A stretch of 6,593 bases of DNA from Oceanospirillales bacterium (GTDB lineage: Bacteria; Pseudomonadota; Gammaproteobacteria; Xanthomonadales; SZUA-36), in NCBI GenBank assembly GCA_003232965.1, contig QIKG01000284.1:1-6593 (forward strand), given 5' to 3'. The notes beneath the pieces are model-generated. The model was not told the DNA's origin, did no database searches, and was given only the letters and a program-made list of their open reading frames with translations. Below are positions 6,546 to 6,593 of this stretch, piece by piece. The position numbers and the translations under genes are program-made. How positions within the stretch are numbered: position 1 is the first letter of the stretch; each line of letters begins with the position of its first letter.

Positions 6546-6593
6546 CAAGCACTCTACCATCCGGATCTACATGTTTAGTTTGCACTTTTAATT
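6513..6593 (-). ncRNA. ssrA: tmRNA (3' part, cut by the window end)
   Basis: tmRNA rescues stalled ribosomes by trans-translation. The minus strand reads ACTAAACATGTAGATCCGG ..., then a T-arm with stem GGGAG/CTCCC and loop TTCGATT, then CGCCTCC (3' strand of the acceptor stem), discriminator A and encoded CCA ending at 6513. The CATGTAG followed by a GGAC linker before the T-arm matches bacterial one-piece tmRNA 3' ends rather than a tRNA. The mRNA-like tag region and 5' end lie beyond the window. Confidence 0.9.

Noticed and set aside
6388..6585. Minus-strand open frame reading from the tmRNA through the terminator
   Set aside because: It is a chance frame through a non-coding RNA gene and its terminator.
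1..6593. CRISPR array, retron or toxin-antitoxin pair
   Set aside because: No regularly spaced repeat array beyond the two IS21 end units, no reverse transcriptase motif (no YxDD), and no recognisable antitoxin gene.

Overview
The window looks like the accessory DNA of a proteobacterial (gamma or beta) genomic island, ending at its chromosomal anchor. The right edge (6513-6593, minus strand) is the 3' part of a tmRNA gene, ssrA. It has an encoded CCA end, a T-arm with a TTCGATT loop and its own hairpin terminator. Directly downstream of it is the decayed C-terminal half of a P4-type tyrosine integrase. The 3' end of ssrA is a classic integration site for such islands, so everything to the left is probably island cargo. 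I cannot name the species.

Layout from left to right. (1) 25-879: the C-terminal half of a protein with family-A-polymerase-like or T7-RNA-polymerase-like palm motifs, overlapped at its stop by a 22-codon ORF with a good ribosome binding site. (2) 941-1144: an AT-rich regulatory gap. (3) 1145-3472: a 775-residue protein joining an N-terminal PD-(D/E)xK-type nuclease-like domain (D107, E120, K122) to a DGQHR/DndB-like domain (DGQHR at 337-341). (4) 3474-4307: a Dam-family (D12 class) adenine methyltransferase whose ATG follows the previous stop after one base. (5) 4308-4892: a non-coding gap, then a 5'-truncated IS21-family istB and the IS21 right end with its short repeats. (6) 4896-5720: a DUF3800 protein whose ATG lies about four bases outside the IS end. 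(7) About 5723-5766: a hairpin-forming sequence directly after the DUF3800 stop, resembling the structured RNAs reported next to DUF3800 genes. (8) 5908-6422 minus: the integrase pseudogene, then the ssrA terminator and ssrA.

How the genes may work together: the nuclease-DGQHR gene and the methyltransferase are almost certainly co-translated and form a plausible restriction-modification-like or DNA-modification-dependent defence pair. The DUF3800 gene plus its 3' RNA is a second possible two-part unit. The IS remnant may supply an outward promoter for DUF3800. The integrase is broken in two ways, so the island is probably fixed unless rescued in trans.
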